Below are positions 18,661 through 27,666 of a DNA stretch of 64,000 bases, one piece after another. Location: positions 1-64,000 of the forward strand of contig JAEPON010000013.1 of assembly GCA_017642895.1 (NCBI GenBank), read 5' to 3'. Position 1 is the stretch's first letter, and every line of letters starts with the position of its first letter. The position numbers and the translations under genes were made by a program. Below the pieces are notes generated by a model. The model saw nothing but the letters and a program-made list of their open reading frames with translations, made no database searches and was not told the DNA's origin. Source of the stretch: Roseitalea sp. (GTDB taxonomy: Bacteria > Pseudomonadota > Alphaproteobacteria > Rhizobiales > Rhizobiaceae).

Positions 18661-19395
18661 ATGCGTACCCTTTTGCTCTCGCTCGGCACGAGCGCCGTCT
18701 TGCTTTCCCCGCTCGCACACGCCGCCGATCTCGACATTGTCGAGGCGCCGATGGCCGGTGATTTCAGCGGCGCCTATGTGGCGGCCCGCATTGCCGGCGC
18801 CTTCTCGCCGGACACAAACTTCAATCTGACGGTGGTGCCGACCAACATCATCAACGATTATGAGCAGCTTGGCTTCGGCGGCGCGCTCGCCGTCGGTTAT
18901 GAGTTCGGCCTGGGCAGCAACATCGCGCTGCGCGGCGAACTTGAAGGCGGCCTGATCTCGACCGAGGTCAAAAGCCACACGCTTGCAGCGCTGGCCACCA
19001 CGCTGAGCGGCGCAGCGGCCTTCGGCACGACCGAAATCACCTATGGCATGGTCAACGCGGCGGTCGACTACGATTTCGGCAACGGCTTCAAGCCGTTCGT
19101 GTCGGGCGGCATCGGTCTGGCCGAAGTCAATTTCAAGAACCATGGCGTCGGCCTCGCAGCGCCCGTCGGGCCGTTGGGGCCGGGCAACGTCACGGCGATG
19201 AACGACAAGGATTCAGGCCTTGCCTGGCAGATCGGCGGTGGCGTCGGTTACGCAATTGACGAACAGGTCACGCTGGAAGCCGGTTACCGCTATTTCCAGG
19301 TCAACGACATCAACCTGACGGCAGTCGACGGCACGGTGACCAACGTTCCGATCAAGCAGCACCAGGTCATGCTGGGTGTGCGTTACGGGTTCTGA
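18661..19395 (+). CDS. Outer-membrane beta-barrel protein (Omp25/Omp31-like)
   Basis: Protein of 244 aa with a cleavable signal (MRTLLLSLGTSAVLLSPLAHA followed by ADL) and a porin-like barrel: WxxGGxxGY-type strands such as GFGGALAVGYEFGLG, PFVSGGIGLAEVNF, WQIGGGVGYAIDEQVTLEAG and a terminal VMLGVRYGF with C-terminal Phe. This is the pattern of the Brucella Omp25/31 and Anaplasma P44/Msp2 superfamily of eight-stranded barrels, which tether or stabilise the envelope. CtrA-type motifs in its promoter suggest cell-cycle control. It is followed by a shared bidirectional-looking terminator. Confidence 0.82.
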   Translation: MRTLLLSLGTSAVLLSPLAHAADLDIVEAPMAGDFSGAYVAARIAGAFSPDTNFNLTVVPTNIINDYEQLGFGGALAVGYEFGLGSNIALRGELEGGLISTEVKSHTLAALATTLSGAAAFGTTEITYGMVNAAVDYDFGNGFKPFVSGGIGLAEVNFKNHGVGLAAPVGPLGPGNVTAMNDKDSGLAWQIGGGVGYAIDEQVTLEAGYRYFQVNDINLTAVDGTVTNVPIKQHQVMLGVRYGF

Positions 19396-19416
19396 CCCAA
19401 ACCGTCAAAACGCAAC

Positions 19417-19442
19417 AAGGCGGCCTGCGGGCCGCCTTTTTC
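19417..19442 (+). terminator. Intrinsic terminator between the converging omp and glcF genes
   Basis: GGCGGCC and GGCCGCC arms around a short loop are followed by TTTTTC, 22 bases past the omp stop. The T-run touches the stop codon of minus-strand glcF. Confidence 0.88.
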
Positions 19443-20796
19443 ATTCGGCCGCTTCAACCAGATCATCGAGTGACGTGCGTTGTGCGGGGCGGGCATCGGG
19501 CACGCCCGCCGGCCGGTCACCGCCATAGACCCAGTTCAAGAGCGCCACCGTATGGACGATCGGGATGTCTGTGCCCGATGCGATCTGCGTGATGCAACCA
19601 ATATTGCCGGTGGCGATCACGTCCGGCCGGGTGGATTCGATGTTGCGCACCTTGCGCGCCTTGAGCTGGCCGGCGATCTCGGGCTGCATGATGTTGTAGG
19701 TGCCCGCCGAGCCGCAGCACAAATGTCCTTCCGGCGGATCCTTGACCGTGAAACCGGCCGCCTTCAGCAGCGTCTTGGGCAGCGTCGTGATCTTCTGGCC
19801 GTGCTGCATGGAGCAGGCCGAGTGGTAGGCCACCGTCAGGTTGGGTTCGACCGACGGCGCAGGCAGGTCGATCATCGCCAGATACTCGGTGATGTCTTTC
19901 GCGAGCGCGCTCACCCGGGCCGCCTTTTCGGCATAGTCGGCATCGAGCCGCAGCATGTGGCCATAATCCTTGATCGTCGTGCCGCACCCCGAGGCGGTGA
20001 TGATGATCGCGTCGAGCCCGCCATTGTCGATCGCCCGCGTCCATGCATCGACATTGCGCCTGGCATCGGCGAGCGCCTTTTCCTCACGGCCCATATGGTG
20101 GACCAGCGCGCCGCAGCAGCCTTCGCCTTCGGGGACCACGACCTCGACGCCGATGCGGGTCAGAAGCTTGATCGTCGCCTCGTTGATGCCCGGATCGAGC
20201 ACCGGCTGCGCACAACCCGTCAGGATCGCCACGCGGCCGCGCCTTTCGATGGCCGGCGCATGGGCGCCGGGTTGAGCATAGGGTGACGGTTTCGCAATGG
20301 TCTTGGGCGCCAGATCGAGCATCGCGCCGAAACGCTTGAGCGGACCGATCGATTTGAGAAGTGGCGCGAACGGGCGGCCCAACCGCGCCGCATAAAGAGA
20401 TGCCTTGAAGCGCGAGGGATAGGGCAAGACCTGCGCCAGGACGTTACGGATCAGCCGGTCCATGAAGGGCCGCTTGTACGTCTTTTCGATATGCGCACGG
20501 GCGTGGTCGACCAGATGCATGTAGTTGACGCCTGACGGGCAGGTGGTCATGCAGGCAAGGCATGACAGGCAGCGGTCGATGTGCAGGACCGTTTTTTCGT
20601 CCGCCGGCCGATCGTTCTCCAGCATGTCCTTGATCAGGTAGATCCGCCCGCGTGGCGAATCCAGTTCGTTGCCAAGCGTGACATAGGTCGGACAGGTCGC
20701 CGTGCAGAAGCCGCAATGCACGCACGAGCGCAGAATTTTCTCGGAGTGTTCGACGTGCGGATCGGCAAGTTGTTCCGGCGTGAAACTGGTCTGCAT
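19441..20796 (-). CDS. glcF: Glycolate oxidase iron-sulfur subunit
   Basis: Electron-transfer subunit of membrane-associated glycolate dehydrogenase (GlcDEF), which oxidises glycolate to glyoxylate and passes electrons to quinone. The 451-aa protein has two ferredoxin-type 4Fe-4S motifs near the N-terminus, CVHCGFCTATCPT and CLSCLACMTTCPS, and two CCG-type cysteine-rich domains (EGCCGALVHHMG and HLCCGSAGTYN) as in heterodisulfide reductase B-like proteins. Last gene of the minus-strand glcD-glcE-DUF4870-glcF run, 30 bases after the membrane-protein gene. Confidence 0.95.
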   Translation of the reverse strand: MQTSFTPEQLADPHVEHSEKILRSCVHCGFCTATCPTYVTLGNELDSPRGRIYLIKDMLENDRPADEKTVLHIDRCLSCLACMTTCPSGVNYMHLVDHARAHIEKTYKRPFMDRLIRNVLAQVLPYPSRFKASLYAARLGRPFAPLLKSIGPLKRFGAMLDLAPKTIAKPSPYAQPGAHAPAIERRGRVAILTGCAQPVLDPGINEATIKLLTRIGVEVVVPEGEGCCGALVHHMGREEKALADARRNVDAWTRAIDNGGLDAIIITASGCGTTIKDYGHMLRLDADYAEKAARVSALAKDITEYLAMIDLPAPSVEPNLTVAYHSACSMQHGQKITTLPKTLLKAAGFTVKDPPEGHLCCGSAGTYNIMQPEIAGQLKARKVRNIESTRPDVIATGNIGCITQIASGTDIPIVHTVALLNWVYGGDRPAGVPDARPAQRTSLDDLVEAAE

Positions 20797-20826
20797 GGCG
20801 ACGCGTCCGTTGGTTGGGGTGGCCCC

Positions 20827-21219
20827 TCAAATCCACCAAGTGAGCGGATCGGCGATCGGCTCGCCCCGGCCCAGCGCTTGGATGCCCTTGACCAGCCGGA
20901 TGATGACCCAGATCGCGACGGCGATCATCAGAAGAAACCCGATACCGACAAAGGCAAGGATGAAGCTGATCAGCGAGAAGAGGATGCCGATCCAGAAGGT
21001 GCGGATCAGCCAGGTGTAATGGGTATCGACATAGCCGCCGGCCTTGCCGCGATTGAGATAGGCCATGACCACGCCGATCAGCGCGGTCAGGCCGGTGATG
21101 ATGCTGGCGAAATAAAGGATGTAGATCAGTTGCGCGTTGCGCGGTCCGGCGTCGAACCAGCCTTCGGTGGAGATCGGCTGGTTGCTGCCCGACTGGGGCG
21201 TGTTGGGCGAATTGCTCAT
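20827..21219 (-). CDS. DUF4870-like small membrane protein within the glc operon
   Basis: Protein of 130 aa with a polar N-terminus and three hydrophobic helices: LIYILYFASIITGLTALIGV, FWIGILFSLISFILAFVGIG and a following amphipathic helix. The topology and the motif 'THYTWLIRTFW' match the DUF4870/Tic20-like family. It sits between glcE and glcF with tight spacing, so it is part of the operon. It may help anchor the glycolate dehydrogenase at the membrane, but that is inference from position only. Confidence 0.8.
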   Translation of the reverse strand: MSNSPNTPQSGSNQPISTEGWFDAGPRNAQLIYILYFASIITGLTALIGVVMAYLNRGKAGGYVDTHYTWLIRTFWIGILFSLISFILAFVGIGFLLMIAVAIWVIIRLVKGIQALGRGEPIADPLTWWI

Positions 21220-21246
21220 GATGAAATGTCCCTGTGCTTGATCGCG

Positions 21247-22482
21247 TCAGGCCGCATCGCGCCCGGAATTGAACGCGCGGCGACCGGAGTTGAACACGCT
21301 ATCGGGATCAATTGAAGCGCGAATCCGCTCGGTGAGCGCGGCGACCGCTGCGGGCTCGGGATGAAAGACCTCGGTGCGGGTGCGGATATCGGCCGCGGCG
21401 CGCACGAGAAGCGCATGGCTGCCCGCATGGCCGGCAAGAGCGCCGCGAACAATCTCCGGCCGGGCATCGTTGCCATCGAGCCGCAGCCAGACCAGCCCGC
21501 CCTGCCAGTCGAAAAAGGCATGGCCGCCTGCGGCGTCGAGAATTTGGCCGGCGACGGTGTGACCGGCCATCGGCGGCACCGAGATGCGCCAGACCGGGCT
21601 GTCGCCGCCGTCGGCGAACGGGCGCACGTCACGGATCGCGGCCCACGCCTTGCGCGAGGCGGCGCCATCGAGTTCGACGATCTCGCGGCGCGTTGCCAGT
21701 TGCGGCTTGAGGCGGGCGGTGCGTTCGGCAATGGCTTCGGCAAATCCTTCCAGCCTCAAAAGGGTTGCGCCGTGGCCGGCGAACGCGTCGCCCAGCACCG
21801 CGCCGCTGATCGCAGCCGGCAGATGTGCCGCGCCGGAGACTTCGGCGCTGGTGCCCATCGCGGCGGCCATCAGGCGCGCCGCTTCCGCCTCGTCGGCGCC
21901 GTCGATCACCAGCGTCGTCTCGGTCTCGGCGCGCGGCAGCACCTTGAAGGCGGTTTCGGTGATCAGGCCGAGCGTGCCCCAGGACCCGGCCATCAGCTTG
22001 ACCAGGTCGAGCCCCGTGACGTTCTTCATCACCCGGCCGCCATTCTTGATCGCCTCGCCCCTGCCATTGACGAAGCGCACGCCGAGCAGCGAGTCGCGCG
22101 CGGCGCCGGCAATGAGGCGCCGGGGGCCAGACATGTTGGTCGCCGCGATGCCGCCGATCGTCTGGCCGGCATTGGAGCCCAGAAGCCGGCTCCAGTCCGC
22201 CGGCTCGAACATGAGCGCCTGATTGTTGGCGGCAAGGGCCGCGTCGATCTCGGAAAGAGGCGTGCCGGCCCTGGCGACGATGACAAGCTCCTCGGGATTG
22301 TATTCGACAATGCCCGAAAGGCCGGTCGAGGTGATCGATGCGTCGGCGGTGACCGGGCGGCCGACGGCGCTCTTGGAGCCGGCGCCTGCAATGGCCAGCG
22401 TCCGGCCGGCGGCTCTTGCCTCGGCGACCATGGCGCAGGCTTCGGCCTCGGTAGCCGGCGTCAATGTTTCACGCACCGCCAT
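21247..22482 (-). CDS. glcE: Glycolate oxidase FAD-binding subunit
   Basis: Second flavin-fold subunit of glycolate dehydrogenase. The 411-aa protein has the PCMH-type FAD-binding domain: LAIAGAGSKSAVGRP, a GNAGQTIGGIAATN loop and SGPRRLIAGAARDSLLGVRFVNGRG (kept here as the region around residues 95-140), then a C-terminal cap ending in the family's FNxGR motif. Oddly, that last motif is present twice (VFNSGRRAFNSGRD), a short tandem duplication. The ATG lies two bases after the glcD stop; the much longer open frame upstream is inside glcD. Confidence 0.94.
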   Translation of the reverse strand: MAVRETLTPATEAEACAMVAEARAAGRTLAIAGAGSKSAVGRPVTADASITSTGLSGIVEYNPEELVIVARAGTPLSEIDAALAANNQALMFEPADWSRLLGSNAGQTIGGIAATNMSGPRRLIAGAARDSLLGVRFVNGRGEAIKNGGRVMKNVTGLDLVKLMAGSWGTLGLITETAFKVLPRAETETTLVIDGADEAEAARLMAAAMGTSAEVSGAAHLPAAISGAVLGDAFAGHGATLLRLEGFAEAIAERTARLKPQLATRREIVELDGAASRKAWAAIRDVRPFADGGDSPVWRISVPPMAGHTVAGQILDAAGGHAFFDWQGGLVWLRLDGNDARPEIVRGALAGHAGSHALLVRAAADIRTRTEVFHPEPAAVAALTERIRASIDPDSVFNSGRRAFNSGRDAA

Positions 22483-22484
22483 GA

Positions 22485-23927
22485 TCAGGACGCCTTGCGC
22501 ATATCGAGATCGAGCGGGAAGACCTTGGAGGGGTTGAGCATCCACTGTGGATCGAAGGCGGCGCGCACCGCCATTTGCTGGTTCAGGTCGGTCTCGGTGA
22601 ACTGGTGCAACATCAGGTCGCGCTTTTCGACGCCGACGCCGTGCTCGCCCGTCAGGCAGCCGCCGGCATCGACGCACAGCTTCAATATGTCGGCGCCGGC
22701 CGCCTCGGCCTTTTGCGCCTCGTCCGGGTCATTGACATTGTAGAGGATCAGCGGGTGCATGTTGCCGTCGCCGGCATGAAACACGTTGGCGACGCGCAGG
22801 CCGTGGCGTTCGATGATGGCATAGGTCTCGCGCAGCACGTGCGAGAGCTGGCCGAGCGGCACGGTTCCGTCCATACAGATATAGTCGGCAATGCGGCCGG
22901 TCGCGCCGAAGGCGGACTTGCGGCCCTTCCAGATGGTCGCTGCCTGGGTGGCCGACTGGCTTTCCTTGACTGATTTGACGCCGTGCTTTTTGGCGATCGC
23001 GATGATGCGCGCCAGCATCGCATCCATCTCGGCTTCCGAGCCTTCGACCTCGATGATCAGAAGCGCCTCGACGTCGAGCGGGTAGCCGGCCTTGGCAAAA
23101 GCTTCGCAGATTTCGATGGCCGGCTTGTCCATGAATTCGATGGCGACCGGGATGATGCCCGAGCCGATGATCTCCGACACGCAGGCTCCGGCGACCTCCG
23201 ACGAATCGAAGCCGAACAGGACGGGCCGCGCACCTTCGGGCTTGGCCAGAAGCCGCACGGTGGCTTCGGTGATTATGCCGATTTGGCCTTCCGAACCGCA
23301 CAACAGGCCGAGCAGATCGAGGCCGGGCGCATCGAGCGCCTTGCCGCCCAGTTCGATGATCGTGCCGTCCATCAGGACCAGTTTGGCGCCGAGCAGATTG
23401 TTGGTCGTCACGCCATATTTGAGGCAGTGGGCGCCGCCCGAATTCATCGCAATGTTGCCGGCAATCGTACAGGCAAGCTGCGAGGAGGGATCGGGCGCAT
23501 AGAAGAAGCCGTCGGCTGCCACACGATCGGAAATGGACAGGTTCGTCACACCCGCCTGCACGGTGGCCGTGCGGTTTTCATAGTCGACCTCGATGACCCT
23601 TGTCATCCGGCTGACGCCGATGACGACCGCGTCCTCCTGCGGGATCGCACCGCCGGCCAGCGACGTGCCGGCGCCCCGCGGCACCACCGGCACGCCCTGC
23701 GCCGCGCAATATTTCAACACCGCCGCCACCTCCTCGGTCGTCGCAGGCAGGACGACGGCGAGCGGTACACGGCGATAGGCGGTAAATGCGTCGGTCTCGA
23801 ACGGCACCAGTTCGCGCGGGTCGGTGACAAGCCCATCGGCAGACACCAGTCCGGAAAGGCCGGCGACGATCTCCCCGCGGCGGGCCATAATGGCCGGATC
23901 GGGCTCCAGAAACGCGATCTCCTGCAC
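22485..23927 (-). CDS. glcD: Glycolate oxidase subunit GlcD (FAD-linked), GTG start
   Basis: Catalytic FAD-linked subunit of glycolate dehydrogenase, 480 aa. The PCMH domain shows VPVVPRGAGTSLAGGAIP, IAGNIAMNSGGAHCLKYG and GSEGQIGIITEATVRL; the C-terminal domain shows HAGDGNMHPLILYN and the GEHGVGVEKRDLM metal/substrate motif. The start is taken as GTG because GGAGG stands at ideal distance and homologues begin at this point; the open frame extends another 31 codons into the promoter region. First gene of the operon, divergent from a LysR gene and next to a 19-bp palindrome. Confidence 0.95.
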   Translation of the reverse strand: MQEIAFLEPDPAIMARRGEIVAGLSGLVSADGLVTDPRELVPFETDAFTAYRRVPLAVVLPATTEEVAAVLKYCAAQGVPVVPRGAGTSLAGGAIPQEDAVVIGVSRMTRVIEVDYENRTATVQAGVTNLSISDRVAADGFFYAPDPSSQLACTIAGNIAMNSGGAHCLKYGVTTNNLLGAKLVLMDGTIIELGGKALDAPGLDLLGLLCGSEGQIGIITEATVRLLAKPEGARPVLFGFDSSEVAGACVSEIIGSGIIPVAIEFMDKPAIEICEAFAKAGYPLDVEALLIIEVEGSEAEMDAMLARIIAIAKKHGVKSVKESQSATQAATIWKGRKSAFGATGRIADYICMDGTVPLGQLSHVLRETYAIIERHGLRVANVFHAGDGNMHPLILYNVNDPDEAQKAEAAGADILKLCVDAGGCLTGEHGVGVEKRDLMLHQFTETDLNQQMAVRAAFDPQWMLNPSKVFPLDLDMRKAS

Positions 23928-24020
23928 GGCTTCGTCCTCCCTCCGCCAACATCGCCTTCGACAATAGGGGCCAAAGCCGGCGATGACCATCAAAGGGCCG
24001 GGACAGCGGCCATTCGACAA

Positions 24021-24039
24021 TGGTAAAAAATATTTACCA
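24021..24039. promoter_or_regulatory. 19-bp palindromic operator in the glcD/lysR divergent region
   Basis: TGGTAAAAAATATTTACCA is a perfect inverted repeat with 7-bp arms in an AT-rich patch, about 95 bases from glcD and 160 from the lysR gene. It contains a T-N11-A LysR box (24024 to 24036) and also the TGGT...ACCA ends common to FadR-subfamily operators. The LysR neighbour is the simplest candidate. Confidence 0.6.
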
Positions 24040-24201
24040 CTTTACATCCGCAGTGGCAATGCCCGATTTGAGCGCCGATATCCGCGCATTGGCTGGACTT
24101 TCGTCAAAGGCGCTCCATCTCCCTGATCTGGAGCACTTCAACCGACAGCCGGCGGCAGCCCATGTCTTGCCGCGGCCGGCAGCAAAGGCATCCGATTGGG
24201 C

Positions 24202-25239
24202 ATGAGTAATTTTGGAGACTTGGAAATCTTCGCCCGTGTCGTGGCGGCTGGCAGCATGTCGGCCGCCGGACGTGAACTGAGCCTTTCGCCGGCGGTCGTG
24301 TCCAAGCGTCTGCGCCGGCTTGAAGACAGGCTGGGAACCCGGCTTCTCCAGCGCACCACGCGCCAGATCGCGCTGACCGAGGCCGGCCAAGGCTTCTACG
24401 AACGGGTCGTTGCGATCCTTGCCGGCGTCGAAGAGGCCGAAGCGTTCGTCTCGCGGCGTTCGGCCCATGCGCGCGGCACGTTGAAGGTCAGCGCGCCAAC
24501 CTCGTTCGGCCGCATGCACATTGCGCCGCATCTGGTTCCCTTCATGAAGGCCAATGCGGACCTGTCGGTGAATATGCTCCTGTCCGATGATTTGGTCGAT
24601 ATCGTTGGCGAAGGGTTCGATGTCGCCATTCGCATCGCCGAACTGGCCGATTCCAGCCTTGTGGCGCGCAAGCTGGCGCCGGTGCGCCGGGTGTTGTGCG
24701 CAACGCCTGACTATCTGGCCGAGCATGGCCGGCCCGAGACGTTGGCCGACCTCGAAGGCCACAATTGTCTGACGCACCAGGCCTCGGACATCTGGCGGTT
24801 CGAGGGTCCCGACGGCGAAGCGAACTTCAGGCCGCAGGGCAATCTGCAGACGAATTCGTCCGAAGTGATCCGCGAGGCGGTGCTGGCGGGACTGGGCGTC
24901 GCGCTGCGCTCGACCTGGGATGTGGGCGACGAGCTGGCCGCCGGGCGGCTTGTGCAATTGCTGCCGGGCCATGAAAGCGCGACCAATGTGGGCATCTACG
25001 CCATCTACCCGTCACGGCAGTTCCTGCCCGTCAAGGTGCGCCTTTTCATCGACCATTTCGCCGACCTGTTCGGCTCGGTTCCCTATTGGGAGCGCGGCGT
25101 CCCGGCGGGGCAGGGCCGCAACGGCGAGGCTGCCCTGAACGATACGCCATCCCGACCCGGCACCGGCTCTCGAAACGGATATCACGGCAATGGCGCAAGC
25201 GGGCACAGTCAGGAGAGCGGCGCGCCGGCCGGCGAGTAA
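24202..25239 (+). CDS. LysR-family transcriptional regulator divergent from glcDEF
   Basis: LTTR of 345 aa. The N-terminal winged HTH reads FGDLEIFARVVAAGSMSAAG, with the recognition helix SLSPAVVSKRLRRLEDRLG; the periplasmic-binding-like effector domain follows (LKVSAPTSFGRMHIAPHL, then FDVAIRIAELADSSLVARKL). About 40 residues at the C-terminus are Gly/Ser/Asn-rich and beyond the usual family end. The start was set at the ATG two codons after a TTG. Divergent placement and a palindrome between suggest control of the glycolate oxidase operon; the effector is unknown. Confidence 0.88.
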   Translation: MSNFGDLEIFARVVAAGSMSAAGRELSLSPAVVSKRLRRLEDRLGTRLLQRTTRQIALTEAGQGFYERVVAILAGVEEAEAFVSRRSAHARGTLKVSAPTSFGRMHIAPHLVPFMKANADLSVNMLLSDDLVDIVGEGFDVAIRIAELADSSLVARKLAPVRRVLCATPDYLAEHGRPETLADLEGHNCLTHQASDIWRFEGPDGEANFRPQGNLQTNSSEVIREAVLAGLGVALRSTWDVGDELAAGRLVQLLPGHESATNVGIYAIYPSRQFLPVKVRLFIDHFADLFGSVPYWERGVPAGQGRNGEAALNDTPSRPGTGSRNGYHGNGASGHSQESGAPAGE

Positions 25240-25256
25240 GTGGTTGCGGCAGCCGG

Positions 25257-26651
25257 TCAGTCGGCCGCCTTGTCGCGCCCGAGATGGCGCCGGCGGACAC
25301 GGCGGACGATCCACCAGATGCTCAAAATGGTCACCGGAACAAAGAGCGCGATCAACGCGTCGGCGCTCAGGCCGGGCAACTGGCCGCCGACACCCTTGAT
25401 GGCGTAGGCGAACAACCCGACGATGTAGTAGGAGACCGCGGCGACCGACAAGCCCTCGACCGTCTGTTGCAGGCGCAGCTGCAGCTTGGCGCGCCGGTCC
25501 ATCGATTCCAGAAGATCGCGGTTTTGCTTTTCGACCTCCACGTCGATGCGCGTGCGCAGGAGATTGGCAGCGCGCGCCAGCTTGCGTGACAGGTTCGCCT
25601 GCCGCTCTTCGACGGCGCGGCATGTGCGCATGGCCGGCGCCAGCCGCCGTTCGAGGAACGAGCGCCAGGTGTCATAACCGGGAACCGATTCCTCATCGAG
25701 CGCCGACAGCCGGTCGCCGACAATCTCGTCATAGGCACGGCTGGCGCCGAACCGGTACAGGCTGGACGCGGCATCGGCCTCAAGCTGGCCGGCCAGCCCG
25801 ATGATCTCGTCGAGCAGCACCTCGGCGCCGCCCGGCTCGATGTCGCGCATCCGGTGGGTGAGTTCGGCAAGCCGGTCTTCGGCCTTGCGCATGCGCGGCG
25901 AAAGGCTCTGCGCCACAGGCAGGCCGAGCATTGCCATCGTCCTGTAGATCTCGATGTCGAACAGGCGCTGGGCGAGCGAACCGGTGCGCTGCGGTGTCAT
26001 GCCCTTGTCGAGGATCACGATCCGGGTCAGCCCGTCCTGGTCCTGGCGGAAATCGGTGGCCACGACGGCGCGGCCGCCCTCGGTCGATGACAGGCACAGT
26101 GTCTGGCGGTCGAACGGTTGAAGCCATTTTTCGAACCCGTCATCATGCGCGCGAATGTCGATGCGCACGCCGGCGATCAGCGATCCCGGCGCCGGAAACG
26201 CATCGCCGAACGGGTGGCCGGTCAGCGCCTCGCCCGCCGCCGCCGGCAGCGGGCCTTCCCACAGATAGGTCGAAGCTTCGGTGTGGCGCTCCCACCACAG
26301 GCTGCCCGGCCCGGTGCGGATGCGGTGGTGGCGCGCGGTTTCCGCCGGCGGCGCGACACCATGCTGGCGCGACAATTCGGCGAGCACCGCCTGATCCACC
26401 GAAGCCCCCCCGTCGGTGATGAAGCACAGTTTCAAAAGCGCGCGCGGCGCGGTGATCGACGGGGCCGGACGCGCATGCACCTCGCCGGTTGCCGCCGAAC
26501 GCTGAGGGTGGACGGGAAATCCGAACGCACCGGAGCGCTGCGCGTGCTCGGGCCGCGCGGAGAGCCGTCCGGCGTCTTTCACCTGGGTATCGGCACCCCT
26601 GGTCGACTTGCCGGCCCGCGGAGAGACCTTCTCGCTGTCGCTGGTCGTCAC
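25257..26651 (-). CDS. DUF3422 membrane protein
   Basis: Protein of 464 aa (from the GTG chosen) with a cytoplasmic body and two C-terminal hydrophobic helices (VAAVSYYIVGLFAYAIKG and ALIALFVPVTILSIWWIV) ahead of a basic tail. Landmarks are GEVHARPAPSITAPR near the N-terminus and ERRLAPAMRTCRAVEERQ in a coiled-coil-rich part. This is the DUF3422 architecture; function is unknown. GGAGAG lies before the GTG; upstream in-frame starts near 26717-26723 are possible. It diverges from the GntR gene. Confidence 0.82.
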   Translation of the reverse strand: MTTSDSEKVSPRAGKSTRGADTQVKDAGRLSARPEHAQRSGAFGFPVHPQRSAATGEVHARPAPSITAPRALLKLCFITDGGASVDQAVLAELSRQHGVAPPAETARHHRIRTGPGSLWWERHTEASTYLWEGPLPAAAGEALTGHPFGDAFPAPGSLIAGVRIDIRAHDDGFEKWLQPFDRQTLCLSSTEGGRAVVATDFRQDQDGLTRIVILDKGMTPQRTGSLAQRLFDIEIYRTMAMLGLPVAQSLSPRMRKAEDRLAELTHRMRDIEPGGAEVLLDEIIGLAGQLEADAASSLYRFGASRAYDEIVGDRLSALDEESVPGYDTWRSFLERRLAPAMRTCRAVEERQANLSRKLARAANLLRTRIDVEVEKQNRDLLESMDRRAKLQLRLQQTVEGLSVAAVSYYIVGLFAYAIKGVGGQLPGLSADALIALFVPVTILSIWWIVRRVRRRHLGRDKAAD

Positions 26652-26789
26652 TGATCTCTCCTTGTCGCGCGCCGCGTACCGCCGCCGGCCCGATGCGGCT
26701 TGCCGCACCGCAAACATCGCCACAATACCTCTATAGGGTCCGGCGGGTCACATGGAAAGGAACCGAACCGAGGGCTGCCGCCGGCCCAA

Positions 26790-26833
26790 ACTGGACAATC
26801 AAATTGACCAGTCATGGCCAGGGCGGCTAAACT
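26790..26833 (+). promoter_or_regulatory. Promoter with overlapping 23-bp operator of the GntR-type gene
   Basis: ACTGGACAAT and ATTGACCAGT form a near-perfect inverted repeat (9 of 10 pairs) around CAA at 26790-26812. TTGACC inside the right arm (26804-26809) and TAAACT (26828-26833) give a -35/-10 pair with 18-base spacing. The operator would occlude the -35, fitting autorepression by the downstream FadR-like protein. Confidence 0.65.
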
Positions 26834-26856
26834 GAAGCCGGAGGAATGTCAGCGAC

Positions 26857-27633
26857 ATGAGTGCAGCGCTTTTTTCGCGGGTCAGTCATGCGCGCACCGC
26901 CGACGAGGTGGGCGCGCAGATCGAGGCGCTTGTCCTTGAAGGCGTCCTGCGTGTCGGCGACAAGCTGCCCGGCGAGCGCGATCTGGCGCAGCAGTTCAAC
27001 ATTTCGCGCCCGATCGTGCGCGAGGCGCTCAAGCAACTGGAAGAGCGCGGCCTTTTGTGCACGCGCCATGGCGGCGGCAGCTTCATCGCCGATGTGATCG
27101 GCGATGTCTTTTCAAAGACCATGCTGGAGCTGATCGCCGACCATCCCAAGGCAACCGACGATTATCTGGAATATCGCCGCGAGGTGGAGGGTGTCGCCGC
27201 CGATTTCGCCGCTCGGCGCGCCACCGATGACGACAAGGCGCTTTTAACCTCGATCATCGAGCGCATGCAGGCGGCACACGGCAAGGAGGATGTCGCCGAT
27301 GAAGCCGCGCTCGACGTCGAGTTCCATCAGGCGGTGAGCGAAGCGGCCCACAATGTGATCCTGATGCACACGCTGCGCTCGTGCTACCGGCTTTTGTCGA
27401 ACGGCTCGTTCTTCTCGCGCAGCCTTGTCTATGGTTATCCGGGCGCGCGGGACCGGCTGCTGGATCAGCATCTGGCGATCTACCACGCGATCATGGATGG
27501 CGATGCTGCGGCCGCGCGGCGAGCGGCCGAGGCACATATGGAGTTCGTGCAGCAGTGCAAGAAGGACGCCGAAAAGGCCAAGGCCTGGCAGACCGTCTCG
27601 CGGCTCCGGCGCGAACAGCGCAAGGCCGGCTAG
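26857..27633 (+). CDS. GntR-family (FadR/LldR subfamily) transcriptional regulator
   Basis: Protein of 258 aa. The N-terminal winged helix contains KLPGERDLAQQFNISRPIVR and GLLCTRHGGGSFIAD; the all-helical FCD effector domain includes the metal-site pattern DVEFHQAVSEAAHN and a later HLAIYHAIMDGDAAAARRAAE. The best match is to LldR/PdhR-like regulators of lactate or pyruvate use. It converges on the L-lactate dehydrogenase gene 33 bases away. A palindrome over its own -35 suggests autoregulation; no matching site is seen in front of lldD. Confidence 0.9.
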   Translation: MSAALFSRVSHARTADEVGAQIEALVLEGVLRVGDKLPGERDLAQQFNISRPIVREALKQLEERGLLCTRHGGGSFIADVIGDVFSKTMLELIADHPKATDDYLEYRREVEGVAADFAARRATDDDKALLTSIIERMQAAHGKEDVADEAALDVEFHQAVSEAAHNVILMHTLRSCYRLLSNGSFFSRSLVYGYPGARDRLLDQHLAIYHAIMDGDAAAARRAAEAHMEFVQQCKKDAEKAKAWQTVSRLRREQRKAG

Positions 27634-27666
27634 TTGCACGGGCGGTGCCAAGCACCGGTGTTCATC

